Part shown: positions 11,121-22,659 of the stretch, piece after piece | How the letters are laid out: every line of letters starts with the position of its first letter | Position numbering within the stretch: position 1 is the stretch's first letter | Source: Abscondita cerata | Taxonomy: Eukaryota; Arthropoda; Insecta; Coleoptera; Lampyridae | Length of the DNA: 64,000 nucleotides | Assembly (NCBI GenBank): GCA_030710515.1 | Contig: JALBCR010001292.1 | Coordinates: 186,001-250,000, forward strand | Direction: 5' to 3' | Notes under the pieces: model-generated | Told to the model about the DNA's origin: nothing | The model's database searches: none | Seen by the model: the letters and a program-made list of their open reading frames with translations, nothing else | Made by a program: the position numbers and the translations under genes

Positions 11121-12985
11121 CACAGTGGGGCAGAATTAACTTTTACGCGGCAGAAAATCGAAACATGAAAGCCAGAATATTAATATAAAACCAATAAAAT
11201 AGTGGAGTAAACTTGTCAATGCGTCATGTTCAATAATAATATTCTAATTGGTAACTTGTTTTCCCCTGTCCTAAGCAATTAAAGTTGTGACAGGTATCAG
11301 ATTACGTCAGTAATGACTCATCGAGTAGAGTGAACTTTCATATTTATTTTATTTTTTCTATTCAGTTTTTAAAAATCTTTGCAAATGGATCAGTTAGTTA
11401 GTAGTAAGTACTTTCTTTTAATGTATAGTTTTTTAAAATATATCATGTTGCACGCAACTTTTGACCTTTAAGCTTCTATGATTTTTTCCACGGATTTTTT
11501 CAATTTTTCATAAAAACACTTGGGTCTACAAAAAAATCCCCACCGATCCCCACTGAGATTTTTTTCTCAGATGTAGCCTATAGTGTCTACTTTTAGTGGT
11601 AAAAACATTTAGACCCGTAACCCCCCGCAAATACTATTTTTTTCTAAAAGATGTTGAGGCTGAAAATATAAGGAAAATTGGTAAGGGCAGACTATAAGAT
11701 ACATTTTATAAGATTCAACTTATTTTCTTTTTATTATATTGTTTACAGATCTTACAACTGATGTCCTAAATATAAAAAGAGCTAATTTATTCTCAATTTA
11801 TGGCAGAATAAAGTGGATCATTTGGTTGAAGTTGTCCAAGCGTGGTCTAATTGCCCGGAATCAGAGAAGAAGGACTTAAAATTAAAGGTTTCTTGTTTTA
11901 CTTCAAAACTAAAACAAAAAATTGAGCAACAAAAATATAACAAGGAATCATTTGCCATACGCCACAAAGGTTGGCTACAAACCGAAATTAAATTTTCAGT
12001 CTTTAGTCAAACTGGTGTGCCTTCTAAAAGTTCTTGTAAACACGGCCGTCCTTCAAAGGATTTTAAATTTAGATTGGTCCGCTCAAAAAGAATAAAAAAG
12101 TAACTTCCTTAATTAGCCTTTGCTACTGCTATGGAGTTACATTCTACAGGACAACAAACTGAATCCAAGCTTGTTTCGTCTCTTACGCGGTCTCCCAAAC
12201 GTGCAAAAGTGTGTAAAAAGGTTTGTCAAGATCTCAAGGATAAAAGATCCAAGATGCAAATGAGCAAAGAAGAAGCCCTGTCTACGTTTGTTGAGGCCAA
12301 TTTGTCTCGTCACCAATATAATATCATCAGGCCAAAGGATCCTGAAAGATTTCCCTCGTATAAAACCTTGCAAATAGCAAAAAATGACTGCTATCCTGAT
12401 AATATTATTACCACAGAGACATGTTTTGAAATAAAAATTTAGTCCCTACTAAATAAAACATTGTAGCGCATATTTTTGTCACAAAAAGATGTATTGCAAA
12501 CTTTAGAAGAAGATGCAACTAAGCGTCTCACCTCGATATCGGGAGCACCATTTGAGGAAGTTTTCAAGAAAGGAATGTCTCCAAGATATAATGAATGGTA
12601 TGCTAATTTCATCCGATCCACTCATCACCAGTTTACGTCCATTACCTCCAAAAAAGATAAAGATTTATCCTCAAGATGCCATCCAATTGCTCTTGCCTGC
12701 TAAAGTACACTGCAGAAACAATGGAGAAGAACACGAAGAAGAAGATGATGATGATGAGTAAGGAGAGCGGAATAAGAAGAAAAATTGATTAATCTCGTAA
12801 TAATATAAATAAATAAAAACTTTATTGATGAAAATATTCATTCAAAATTAGTTTTATTTGATATAACTTGAAAAATTTAAAAAGACTAATCTACAATCTA
12901 CCTACGAGTCATAAAAATAAGTTTTACCTGAATATTACCGATATCAGATTTAATGCCGCGTAAAAGTGAATTCTTCCCCACTGTG
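11121..12985 (+). mobile_element. Transib-type DNA transposon, internally deleted
   Basis: Seen: 32 bp terminal inverted repeats at 11121-11152 and 12954-12985 differ at only two positions and both begin CACAGTGGGG. They are flanked by an exact 5-bp direct repeat CGATG at 11116-11120 and 12986-12990. Known: the Transib superfamily, relatives of RAG1, makes 5-bp target duplications, and its ends start CAC(A/T)(A/G)TG, matching the RSS heptamer CACAGTG. The element is 1865 bp, shorter than the usual ~3 kb. The coding content inside resembles the N- and C-terminal ends of Transib transposases with the catalytic middle missing. I infer a non-autonomous deletion derivative. Confidence 0.78.
11813..12761 (+). 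pseudogene. Transib transposase remnant, catalytic core deleted
   Basis: The N-terminal part in frame 2 (11813-12103 and 12131-12442) includes a GRPSKDF....RSKRIKK basic block and an EEALSTFVEANLSRHQYN....FPSYKTLQIAK.DCYP block, which I recall from Transib transposases upstream of the catalytic core. It is interrupted by stops near 12101 and 12440. It continues at 12476 with DVLQTLEEDATKRL. Directly after this the frame-3 stretch 12590-12761 (MLISSDPLITSLRPLPPKK...) resembles the Transib C-terminus and ends in an acidic EEHEEEDDDDE tail. The part with the D-D-E catalytic residues, several hundred codons, is absent near 12530-12570. The family rests on recalled motifs plus the element ends. 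Upstream exons may lie at 11384-11410, where GTAAGT follows an ATG. Confidence 0.62.
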
Positions 12986-12990
12986 CGATG

Positions 12991-14250
12991 GATTATTTAA
13001 GAAAACTTCCTCCATCACATAATGCAAATTAAAAAAATAATAAAAACAAAATATTTTACTAGACAACAAAATGCATAACTAGTACAGTGAAGATGGTTAA
13101 AAACATGGATGTAGAAAATTCGTAATTGTCATCGAAAATCTTCAAGAAAACTAAAAAATTCAATAATTAATGGAGGACAGTTAACTTCTATTGTTTTCAC
13201 AATATAGTTACGAAATAAATTAAGGGGTTCTATACTTAATTATTATATGAAAAAGTTGTTAAGATGATCCATATACATCCATACTTCGTAACTTAGTCTT
13301 TCCTTCAACTTTTATAGTATAGTACCCCATAGACAAATTAAAAATTTTTGAAAAATAACTAGACACTGTCTAAACCTTAATCCGAAGGGTTCATTTTGTA
13401 GAGATGTGCCGAAACTGACTCCACTTGAATCAAAATTCAAAAAATTTTAAATTTTTGGAGACCAAATTGTTTCATGTGGTGAACTTTAGTCAAGAAGAAT
13501 ATAAAAAAAGCAAGTTAAATATTTTTTGACAGTGCTGTTGATTATTATAGTGTAATTGGAAGAAGTCTAACAAAATATTTTTTAATTAAAAAACCAATAT
13601 CTAGTACCTATTTCTAAATTATTTTATAAATATTGACTTTATTAAATTAATTCAAGATGATCATTATAAAAAAATTAAGTCGATTCAAAAAACTTTATTA
13701 GTCACAATTATTCAAAAAATTTTATGTGTTACAGATACACAATTTCTGACAGCTTCAAATTAATGTTTGCAATTTTTTTAAGCTTCATCTTAAGATTTGA
13801 GGTCAGCGGATCCACAGAAATTTAATGTATTTCTACAAAAGCTATCAATTAAACCACTACTTTGAGTGTAAGTTCTAGTTACTCATCAGACAACTCGAAT
13901 TACTTAAAAATATATTTAAAGTTGCAAAATATTTTTTTTTTCAAACAAATGTACGATTTTGTCTGGCGATCTAGTTTCCAAAGTTAATCATATTAAACAT
14001 GATTTACGTTTTTTAATAATTTTTAGTAAAGCAATTTGTAAAAATTACAAACAAAATATGATGTTGTAAGATGAAAAGTTTACTTTGATGATAGTTCATA
14101 AAAAAAGTTCGTATAATAACAAGCCACACCAGTCCAATTTGTTTGGTCATAAATCAAATTTATATTTTGAAAACATCAATTGATTTTTGAATTAAAAATT
14201 AGATGTGGTTTAGTTTAAGATCAATTGTTGAAATAAAAAAAATAATTTAC
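12991..14250. other. probable intron sequence of the Ras-like gene; no gene seen
   Basis: This stretch is AT-rich and has no coding content or recognised repeat on either strand. It lies immediately downstream (- strand) of the splice donor of the small-GTPase exon and is therefore inferred to be intronic. I looked for later GTPase motifs (DTAGQE-like, NK.D-like) on the - strand from here to position 1 and saw none. Confidence 0.4.
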
Positions 14251-14338
14251 CACTTTTTCCCACTCCTGGAGCACCTATCACAGCCACTTTAACTTCTGAA
14301 AGGGATGATTTTTTCCTACGTATACCCTTAGTACTCAT
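14251..14338 (-). CDS. Ras-like small GTPase, first coding exon only
   Basis: On the - strand an ATG at 14338-14336 opens 29 codons reading MSTKGIRRKKSSLSEVKVAV then IGAPGVGKS. The last part is the P-loop (GxxxxGKS/T) of Ras-superfamily GTPases preceded by the usual hydrophobic beta-strand. One base later (phase 1) comes the donor GTAAAT at 14250-14245, so the exon ends inside the P-loop, where many Ras-like genes have an intron. The basic N-terminal extension and the GAPGVGKS form resemble the RasL11/RERG/RasL12-type branch more than classical Ras; that subfamily call is tentative. The protein would bind and hydrolyse GTP. The switch regions, the DxxG and NKxD motifs and the rest must lie on later exons. 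None is visible to the left, so either the first intron exceeds 14 kb or the exon is orphaned. The sequence upstream of the ATG (14339-14600) is less repetitive and may hold the 5' UTR and promoter. Confidence 0.75.
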
Positions 14339-14599
14339 GATGTAAGTTGCTAAACGCGAACAGCACGTACCATAACAATGTTTGGAAATTTTTAAAATTT
14401 AAACGCACGTTTCGAAGTGTATTATTGTTAAACGATAATTTTCACAAACGCGCGTTAATGTTACTTCTATTATAAAAGTCTGTGTAGCAATACTGCAGTC
14501 GACGCCGAAACACTTAATGTATTCCAAGTTCTTTCTAAATATATCCATAGTGTATAGTAGGAATTTATGGCATTACGCACAGTCACTGTTATAATACAT

Positions 14600-15639
14600 T
14601 TCGTTCTCTTTAATATTCAGGGTGTGCTTATGGATCACGACGAAAAAAAAATAGTTTTGTTTATTTATTTTAATCAATATTTACAACCGACGAAATGATT
14701 TAGTTGATTGAGAAAATATTTAAAAAACACTGAAGATAACATACTTTTACTATATAAATAAACATCTTAGGATTATTATAGCTGAAAGTAACACTTCTTG
14801 GATGGGATTCATGGTCAATGCGCATATGTTGTGATTATTAAAAATTTTTCGCAAAAATTCTTTGTTATTAATTTCTTTTTATTTCAAAATTCTACAGAGG
14901 GTTTGTGTGCACTATCAACAACAACAAAAAAATTGTAGAAAAAACTAAAGCAGGAGCAAGACTATTATAATTTTACAGCACATGAGATACAAACAGAATG
15001 AACAAAGTTTGGCAAAAAATAATTTGCCAATCTAAACCATCACTTTTTTCGTAGCTTCAACTGTTTGTTTACTATTAATTCTTCGTAAAAATAAGTTTTC
15101 GTTTGGACTGATTTTTGACAACAGAAATTTTATATTAACATTGGATTTTCCTCGAAAATTATGAGCTCGTCAAGAAAGCTTTGCTACAAAGTCGGTGCTC
15201 ACAAAACATTTTACCATTTATATAACCGTCATGCCACACACCACAGATCTGAAAAGTACAGCTACACAATTTCCGGGCCCTAACAACAACTAAGTACAAA
15301 TTTTAGAATTTATGGCTCATTCACAACAAAACAAAACATCAAAATACCGAATTATGGCAGTTGATAGAAACCTTTCATTTAAAGATGATGGTCATCAGCT
15401 CCCAGCTTCATCTAATCCACTAATGTGGCTTACAGCCCTCATGTTCATACCTTAACCAAATTAGACAATGAGGGGTTATTAAAACTATTCCTAGTGCAAA
15501 ATGATTTCTTATATTGCAAATGGAAAAAGATCTTGGATGAACAAAATAACTACTACATTAGGAAACCAACCCAAACAAAGTTCACAAGAAAAAGGAAAAA
15601 AGATAAATGAAAAGTAAAGAAAGAAAACAGAATAAAGAT
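14600..15639. other. upstream region of the GTPase exon; nothing recognised
   Basis: AT-rich, unique-looking sequence without a supported gene or repeat. It may contain the 5' flank of the Ras-like gene. The open frame at 15425-15610 has no protein-like features apart from a basic, Lys-rich tail. Confidence 0.3.
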
Positions 15640-16260
15640 AGTCATAATAGGAGCCATAGAGATGTCCTTTAAACCCATCGTTGTTTTTAATGTATATCTA
15701 AGATATAAAGGGGATCTACAGAAGAAACAAATAGGAGGAATAAAGATCGAAAGAAAAATGGCAGTGTTATTGCTACATGTAGACAATATAATAACTATTG
15801 CAAAGAAGGAAGGAGAGATAAAGAGAAATAATTGTAAAGAAGTATTCAGAGAGGAAAAGGTCAAAGGCAAATATAGAAAAAACAAACATTATAGAGTTCA
15901 GGAAAAAAAAGGGAAGAAAGAAAGAAAAAAATGGTGGGGGAAAAGAAAGATATAAAAGTTGGATAAATTTAGGTATCAGGAATACATCATAAGACATGAT
16001 AATAATGTAACATATCACATAAAACAACTACAAATCAAGGGAAACAGAATATGAGGACTAGTATGGAAAATTAGCGAAAGAATATTTGGAAAAAACATAG
16101 CCAAAAGAAAGCCACTGCTTGAAAACTAGTGATAAACGTGATGATGTACGGGAATGAAAGGAATTGGAGAGGATGGAGCAAAAATACTGGAGATTGACGT
16201 TGGGACCGGATAGAGAAGACCCAGGATATCTGTTACGGTTCAAATTGCTCGAACTCGAAC
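15640..16260 (+). pseudogene. LINE reverse transcriptase fragment (same family as 59.4-64.0 kb)
   Basis: The frame 15662-15955 and its shifted continuation to ~16130 hold the back half of an RT domain. They include a Y-x-D-D-like position (LLHVDNIITIAKK, box degraded to V-D), a Lys/Glu-rich linker, then YQEYIIRHDNN, equivalent to the Y-L-G-Y-x-I block after the RT. Around 16140-16240 the DNA encodes a W.GW....Q.Y...L-type C-terminal block in broken frames. The purine-rich, AAA/GAA-biased codon use is the same as in the LINE copies at 48.4, 59.4 and 62.8 kb. The antisense frames 15553-15885 and 15773-16027 are shadows. Confidence 0.65.
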
Positions 16261-16280
16261 GTAGGTGGGAAGCCTTCTGA

Positions 16281-19200
16281 ATAACGGTTGTCGTGAGTTG
16301 CGACGAAAGTCGAATTTTTCGCGCAGGTTACGGTTTTTTCCATTGGTGGATCCGTTAATTCACAAAATTTATCGAGACGACAAGCGGACATTTTGTGATT
16401 TCCTTCTATTGGGCGTTTTCGGCGTGCTTCGTGAAGCTAAAAGTTTACACGTAAAGTATTAATATGACTTCAATTATTCCAAGTTAAATTGGCGTGTAAA
16501 TATAAATACGACCGCATTCGCCGTAAGTTACTTCTTTTTTCATTTCTTTTGTTGTCTCGTGGTTGTGTTAATTTTAATTACAACGTATGCTTTAGCACGT
16601 GTCTTGACCTCATACTCTAATCGTGTATTACCATCTGGATCATTTTTGAAGGTGCTGGAACAATTAGTTAAGAATCCTTCGCTATAAAAACGTGAAGACT
16701 ACCACGGTTTCGCCTACATTAAAGCTACCAACGGCTGATAAACTCAACCGGCTGAGAGTCGTTCACGCGGCGTGCCTGCTACTTTGAAGGAGCATATTTG
16801 CTTTTCGATCTTTGTCGTCTAGTTCTCCTAAGGGAAATCCTGTGGCTACCGATCTTCTAAAGCTGTCAACTGCTGTCGTTAGCCTCAGTTCACAGTTAAG
16901 TTTATTATTTAAGAAACCTATTCACTTTGCATGCGTATGAAGCTCACTTACTTGTAACATTAAATGGTTTGAATCCCTAGTATATAAGCAAATTTTTATT
17001 CGGAGTAGACTCCATCCACCGGCGTTCAGTTTTGTTTTCACTAGCTCCATAAAAGCTTGGGCGCTTTAGATAAAGTGGGTAAAACTAAAACAAAAGGCTT
17101 TTTGAGATGGCGAGAGCTACTTACCGTGCTAGTCCGAGTTTAAGTTTAGTTTTTAAGTTACCGTGTCTAAGTGACGTGTGTACGTCGAGTTTCCTTAATC
17201 ACCAATCCTCAATTGCAACGCTAACTTTAATTTGGGGCGTAAAAAACAAAAGCTTAACTGAATTTAGACATATTAATTGTGAGCTTTAATTAATTCGTTG
17301 TTGTTAACGCCCGTAAGTCTTATGCGAGAGAGTCTTTTACTTCTCACATATTCTCCTAGTATTTTAAGTTGTATTTGCTATATTTACATGTCAATTTGTC
17401 TCTTTGATTTGTGTTCGTTTTAGCATATTAGACCTTAAGTAAAACCTATTGAATTTCTGTTAATCGGTTTTATTTCTATATATTACCCAGCAGTTGACGC
17501 CTTGTTAAGCAGCAGTTTATTTCTTTCAGTTTCTCAAGGACCTCCCCAACTCACCGACTAAGCCGGACACTGCTGTGATAACTCTTACAAATACGGGATC
17601 TTTCATGAATTTTGTGCTCTGTTTCAAGCCAAATAGTATTGTTCTCCTCTAGGTTGTATTGCTAGAACCGTCGCTTCTTTTATTATTATTTGTGAACTAC
17701 AACCGTTACATATCTATTGGATGAGGAGGTAACATTAGAGAAGATAAAATTCTAACAGGAAAAAGCGCATTAAGATTGGAAGAAAGGTCGGAAGCAAGAA
17801 AACATTTTTTTTTAATATGTAAAGTTTTGCATGTAATGTAAGGAAACCAAATCGATTTGTTATTTAAAAAAAACAAATATATTTAATTTAATTGATTGAC
17901 TTGAACGAAAACAGTAAAGAAATTTACGCTCATCAACTCTCAGCTCCATCTTCTCCACTAATATTGCTTACAGCTACGTTCATATTCTAACTGGATCAGA
18001 CAATTACGGCATTATCAAAGTTATTCCTGGTCCAGCATTAAAAATGCAAAAAAAACTTGCACAACCGGAACTAACCACTACTTGAAGAAATCAACAACAA
18101 ACCGCCTTTCAGTTAGGAACGTACCTATGGATACACTAACACTGTCCACTTTGGTAAATTTAAGATCTATTTTCGGTTTGACAAGCCATTCGAAAACGAA
18201 ACGTAACAATCTATGATCTGGAATCAAAACTTTTATGGGGGAGGGGGTCAAATACTTCGCATTCAAAAATTACCACAATAATAATGGCTTGTTGTTCTGT
18301 TGTTTGTTCTGTAACACCTGTAACGGTTGTAGTTCACAAATAACAAAAAAGAAGCGACGGCTCTTGCGGTACAACCTAGAGAGAAGAAGTAAGGAAATTT
18401 GGCTCGATGTAGTGCACTAAATTCGTGGAGTTGAGAATATTACTCCCCTGCGCAAAATGCCAAATGTATATTCCATTAAAACCTTAAACAATGTGTAACG
18501 GTTGTAGTTTACAAATAACGAAAAAAAGCGACGGTTCTAGCGGCACAACCTAGAAAGAAAAAGTAAGGGAATTAGGCTCGACGTAGCGCACTAAATTTGT
18601 GGAGGATCCAGTATTTGTAGTAGTTAGCACAGCAGTGTTCGGCTTAGTCGGTGAGTGGGGGGGTCCTTGAAGAACTGTAAAGAAATAGACTGCTGCCTAA
18701 CAAGGCGCCACCTGCTGGGTAATAGAAAGAAATAAAACCGACCAACATGAGTTCAACAGGTTTTACTAAAGGTCTAATACACTAAAACAAACATAAATCA
18801 GAGAGACAATTCAATATAGCAAATAAAACTTAAAGTACTAGGAGAATGTGACAGAAATAGAGAGACTGTTGCATATGTTTACGTCCGTTAGCAACGTTAC
18901 TAAGAAGACTCGACGAACACACGTCACTTATACACGGTGACTTAAAACTAACTTAAACTCGGATTACAAAAGTAAGTCTCCCGCCAACCCAAAAGGCCTA
19001 TTGTTTTAGCTTCAACCACTCTATATAAAGCGCCCAAGCGCATATGGAGCTGGTTAAAAACAAAACCAAACGTCGGTGGTGGAGTCTACCCTAAACAAAA
19101 ATTTGCTTAATTGCTAGAGATTCAAACCGTTTAATGTCACGTCATGTACGTAAGCTTCATACGCATTAATATTAAATAGGTTACTTAAACATTAAAACTT

Positions 19201-19769
19201 AGCTGTATTCTGCAGTATGCAGTTTCGAGAATGAAAGTTCCTGCTAGTGACAGATGACGGATGGCAAATATATTCCCTCAAAGTATAGAATATGCAGAAT
19301 AAACGACCCCTGCCGACCGTACACTTCACCAGCTGGTTGCAGCTTAATTGGATGCGAAACCGTGGTAGTCGTTAACTTTATAGGGAAAGGTTCTTAAGTA
19401 GCATATCCAGCACCCCCAGAAGTTATTCAGGTGTAATGCACGATGAGAATATGAGGTCAACGCACGTGCTAAAGCATACGCCGTAATTAGAACTAACACA
19501 ACCACGAAACAACAGAAAGGAAAAAAAGTACTTACGGTGAATGCGGCCGGACTTATATTTAAACACCAAGTCGACTTGGAATTATTGAAACACACAGTAA
19601 TAATTTATGTGTAAAATTTTAACTTTAAAGGCACACCATAACACCCATGTAGAAGGAAGAAAATGTCTGCCTCCGAAACTTTTGTTAATTTTATTTCCAC
19701 CAATAGAAAATTAGTAACTTGCGCGGCAAATTCGACTTTTGTCGTAACGTGCTACACACGACACACGTT
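16281..19769. repeat. 3.5 kb inverted duplication, arms ~1.3-1.4 kb
   Basis: The left arm 16281-17710 is matched in reverse complement by 18494-19769, around a ~780 bp centre. Landmarks found in both arms, from outside in: AGTCGAATTT, ATTGGTGGA, TTGTGTTAAT/ATTAACACAA next to GTCTCGTGGTTGTG, TTTAGCACGTG, CCGTGGTAGTC, TTCAAACC(G/A)TTTAA(T), GCGCCCAAGC, CCTTGTTA(A/G)GC and TACAACC near the centre. Each arm is bounded by TAACGGTTG-type words: TGTAACGGTTGTAGTT begins the arm on the inner side and AACGG(T)TTG(T) the outer side. Each arm may therefore be one element in opposite orientation. One internal block (about 16750-16900 versus 19200-19340) is unrelated between arms. No intact gene is present; open frames on either strand are coincidental. 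Confidence 0.85.
18319..18602 (+). repeat. direct duplication of the arm terminus (two copies, 175 bp apart)
   Basis: The ~108 bp at 18319-18426 (TGTAACGGTTGTAGTTCACA...) is repeated at 18494-18602, with AAGCGACGG, CAACCTAGA and GCACTAAATT(C/T)GTGGAG in both. It is a third copy of the inner end of the inverted duplication, so at least one extra terminal fragment was inserted or duplicated at its centre. Confidence 0.75.
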
Positions 19770-20228
19770 TTTAAGAAAGCTCTCGACATACGTTCTACCT
19801 TTGAAAATAATACCGTAACACACCATTCATCAAATTTCCTTATATAAGTGTAAAAAATCTAGACAAATCATAGTCATCTAGAGACAAGAACGAGGAAGGG
19901 AACATCAAATCCTTTTTTATCCGTTAATAATTTGATTCACAACATCAACGATGGCAATTTTTCCAATGTACTATGCTAACCTGCATCTATATTTACTGCA
20001 ACCTATCTACAATCTGTGATAATCCAAACAAAAATTATAAAGATGTGTTTGATTATTTTATACAATGAACCAAAACAAATGAACTTCATAATAGTTTTTA
20101 ATAACCGCTCACTATTATTTTGACAAATCCAATAAAAATGTATTGATTTAAAAACTATGCGCCCATTGAATACTTAAAATATTCTTACCCAACTGGAATT
20201 ACTAGAATAAATTAGAATGGTAGCGGTG

Positions 20229-20317
20229 TTCTAGAACTTTATATCCTGATCGTTCGATTATCTTCTAGAATTTATTCTATAATTATAAAAGCGAGTCACG
20301 CATTTATTGAGATCAGT
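20229..20317 (+). promoter_or_regulatory. promoter-like cluster: TTCTAGAA words, TATA box, initiator
   Basis: Two copies of the heat-shock-element core TTCTAGAA (TTCnnGAA) lie at 20229-20236 and 20263-20270. They are followed by TATAAAAG at 20284-20291 and by TCAGTT at 20313-20318. The A of TCAGT is 31 bp from the TATA start, the spacing of insect RNA polymerase II core promoters, and TCAGT is the arthropod initiator consensus. No convincing gene follows. An AATAA-type signal lies at about 20399, so the unit may be an LTR or the start of a short non-coding transcript. This is inference from motif arrangement only. The rest of 19770-21470 shows nothing recognised. Confidence 0.35.
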
Positions 20318-21474
20318 TACAAATTATCATTTAATGTAGGTTGGTATAAATTGTAACGTGTAATGTTGTGTATTTTTATAAGAACTGTACGTGTTAAATA
20401 AATAATTTCTTAATACCGTAGAAGATGGTAATTTGATCTTGGCTGTGTTTATACTTATCTCGCGATTGTGAATGCGGAACAATAACAAAGATAAGATTTG
20501 ATACAATACGATGGACGTATTTCAAACTGGTTCATCGACGTTGCTCTAAGGTTTTGCACTTTTTTTTGAACTTCTTCATTATTGTTAATTACACTTTGTT
20601 TCCAATCTTTAATTTGAATTTGAATGTTGTTACGTTAAATTTACCGTTTTCTAAATTCTACAGATTTCTGTCGAAATTGTTCTAATTCTGTCGTTAGACA
20701 TCCTTATGCATTGTATACCTATAGCGCAGGTTACGACATAATTTCATACTTCACTATTACATAGCGATAACTATGGTTAACGGTATCCCATTCACGTATA
20801 TTCACAGGAGGCTAAATTAAGAAAATTTATGACCGAGAGCGCGTGACGTTTAAAATTAAATTAAAATTAAATTACAAGAAACTGATAACCGACGAGAAAC
20901 TAATTATGAATCCAAGAATGTAATTTTATTTGACATGATTAATTTATAAAGCGCGGAAAGATAAGTTATCAAAATAGAGTTTTAAACTTTAATTACAATT
21001 TGAGGTTACTATTACGATAATCGCCGAGAATTTAACCCCCACTGAATGCAAAATTTTAAAATTATACTGGTGTTTTTGCTTAGAATGTACAACAAAAGTA
21101 TCGTTACAATTTACATGCAATTTGACTTATCTGAGTTGTTGTCATCTTCCCAAACTCGTATTTCTAATAGTGCAGAGGAAACTAAAAAAACATCTGCTCT
21201 TCCCAATTTGCTAAGTACGGATTTTTATAGATGGTTTATCAAACTTCCAGAATCATTTTCACGGTGATTGAACTTTCTCGATACAAAACTATCAACCCAT
21301 ACCAAACGAATTTTTTCCTCAGAAAGTAGACACTAACAATCCGCGTTTAAGAGTGTTCAACGAAAATGGAGCGTTGTCAAATGAATCAGCAAAATTTTAT
21401 AAATGTCGGTTTATTACATCAATCAAATGTGCAGGTTTCAGAATTATCACTTCATTAATCACAAAAGTTATATT

Positions 21475-21600
21475 TTGTCGGAAAAATTTACCGATTGTTA
21501 CGAGAGTTTGCCTACCAATTTTGCTGTCATTTAATGTTATGAGCAAAATTGTAGAACTCGAGTCTACAATCGGTAAATTTTTTCGGGCAAAATCTAAACT
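21475..21600. repeat. short hairpin repeat
   Basis: The sequence GGAAAAATTTACCGATTGT at about 21479 recurs inverted at about 21570-21590, with GCTGTCATTTAATGTTATGAGC at the centre. The arms are ~55 bp with little loop. Two overlapping open frames on opposite strands here (21353-21658 and 21397-21603) are a consequence of the symmetry. Confidence 0.55.
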
Positions 21601-21856
21601 CAAATGTTATTCATCAAAACTATTTCACAAAAACCCGCTTATGATTTTTAATAATTAATTGACGTTTGATGTTTATTGTGTCATTAGGGTGACTACTGCA
21701 ATTGTTATTTTGTCGCTCAAAAATGAGAGACGTTGAGCAATACCGACTCTCTATTCATTGACAAGCCCCGAAAAAAATCTTGGTAGTGAATTTTTCACTT
21801 GAAATTTTGTTTCCATTGTTGAATGATGAGGTAAATAGTCAGTTACAATATCAGAA

Positions 21857-21991
21857 GAGCATCAAAATAATAGATTATACTTGCCGAGTCATGAGATGTA
21901 TTTTGCAAAACACCACGAGAGCGAAGCTCGAGTGGTGTTTTAAGGAATAAGTCGAGTGAGGTGGTAAGTATAACAATTATTTTTGATGCTC
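21857..21991. mobile_element. 135 bp MITE with GAGCATCAAAA termini
   Basis: The unit begins GAGCATCAAAATAATAG and ends with the complementary CAATTATTTTTGATGCTC. Inside, TTATACTTGCC pairs with GGTAAGTATAA. The centre AAAACACCACGAGAGCGAAG faces CGAGTGGTGTTTT, making an almost complete hairpin. It is non-coding and too short to be autonomous. Confidence 0.75.
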
Positions 21992-22263
21992 GAGTGATAT
22001 TCGTTACGTTTATATATCGAAATGTTATTTGAAAATCTACTAATCCGGCAAAACGTAACAGGTACGATTTTATTTCGTGTTTTATTTGACGTTTATAGAA
22101 ACAAATGTTTCCAAGGAAACATTACATTTTTGGAGGAGGCAAAACACCAAAACGGTTATATCACGTCGTTAAGAGTATATTTGCTTATTTATACATCCTA
22201 ACCATAAAAAATTAAAGAATTCTATTAGATCATATAACAATGGGTTATATAATCAGTTTATAA

Positions 22264-22536
22264 GCAAAATGTGTGTCTGACGACATCTCGTGTATCTACG
22301 CAACAGCTTTAATGCTTTAAACGCACGAGTGTCGATAAAGCCAAGTAAAAACTTGTACAGAAGCATAACACGCAACGAAAGAACACCTGATGCCGCATTT
22401 CGCTCTTATTATGAGCTCATCAGAGGTGTATACTTAAGTGCGGTATACAACTGTACAAGACGGCGGTTGGTCTTTTAAACTCTCGTGGAGTAATGAATAT
22501 AAGCAAAATGTGTGTCTGACGACATCTCGTGTAAAA
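22264..22536 (+). repeat. 34 bp direct repeat flanking a ~205 bp insert
   Basis: An identical ~34 bp string containing AGCAAAATGTGTGTCTGACG and CATCTCGTGTA occurs at about 22264 and 22502. The enclosed segment contains an internal inverted pair (ACACCTGATG ... CATCAGAGGTGT). The direct repeats are longer than any usual cut-and-paste target duplication. A retroposed insert with a long duplication, or a tandem duplication, are both possible. Confidence 0.55.
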
Positions 22537-22659
22537 GCATTGACACGTATGATTAGTATAAACTAAGAAAATGCCAACAGTTAAATGTAACGACATGTGT
22601 GCGTTAATATACTCACTTGCAAATAAAATACACTACTCAGAAAAAATAATGCTATGAAT

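Noticed and set aside
22264..22536. CRISPR-like repeat-spacer
   Set aside because: There are only two repeat copies with a single long spacer in an insect-type genome; no cas genes.
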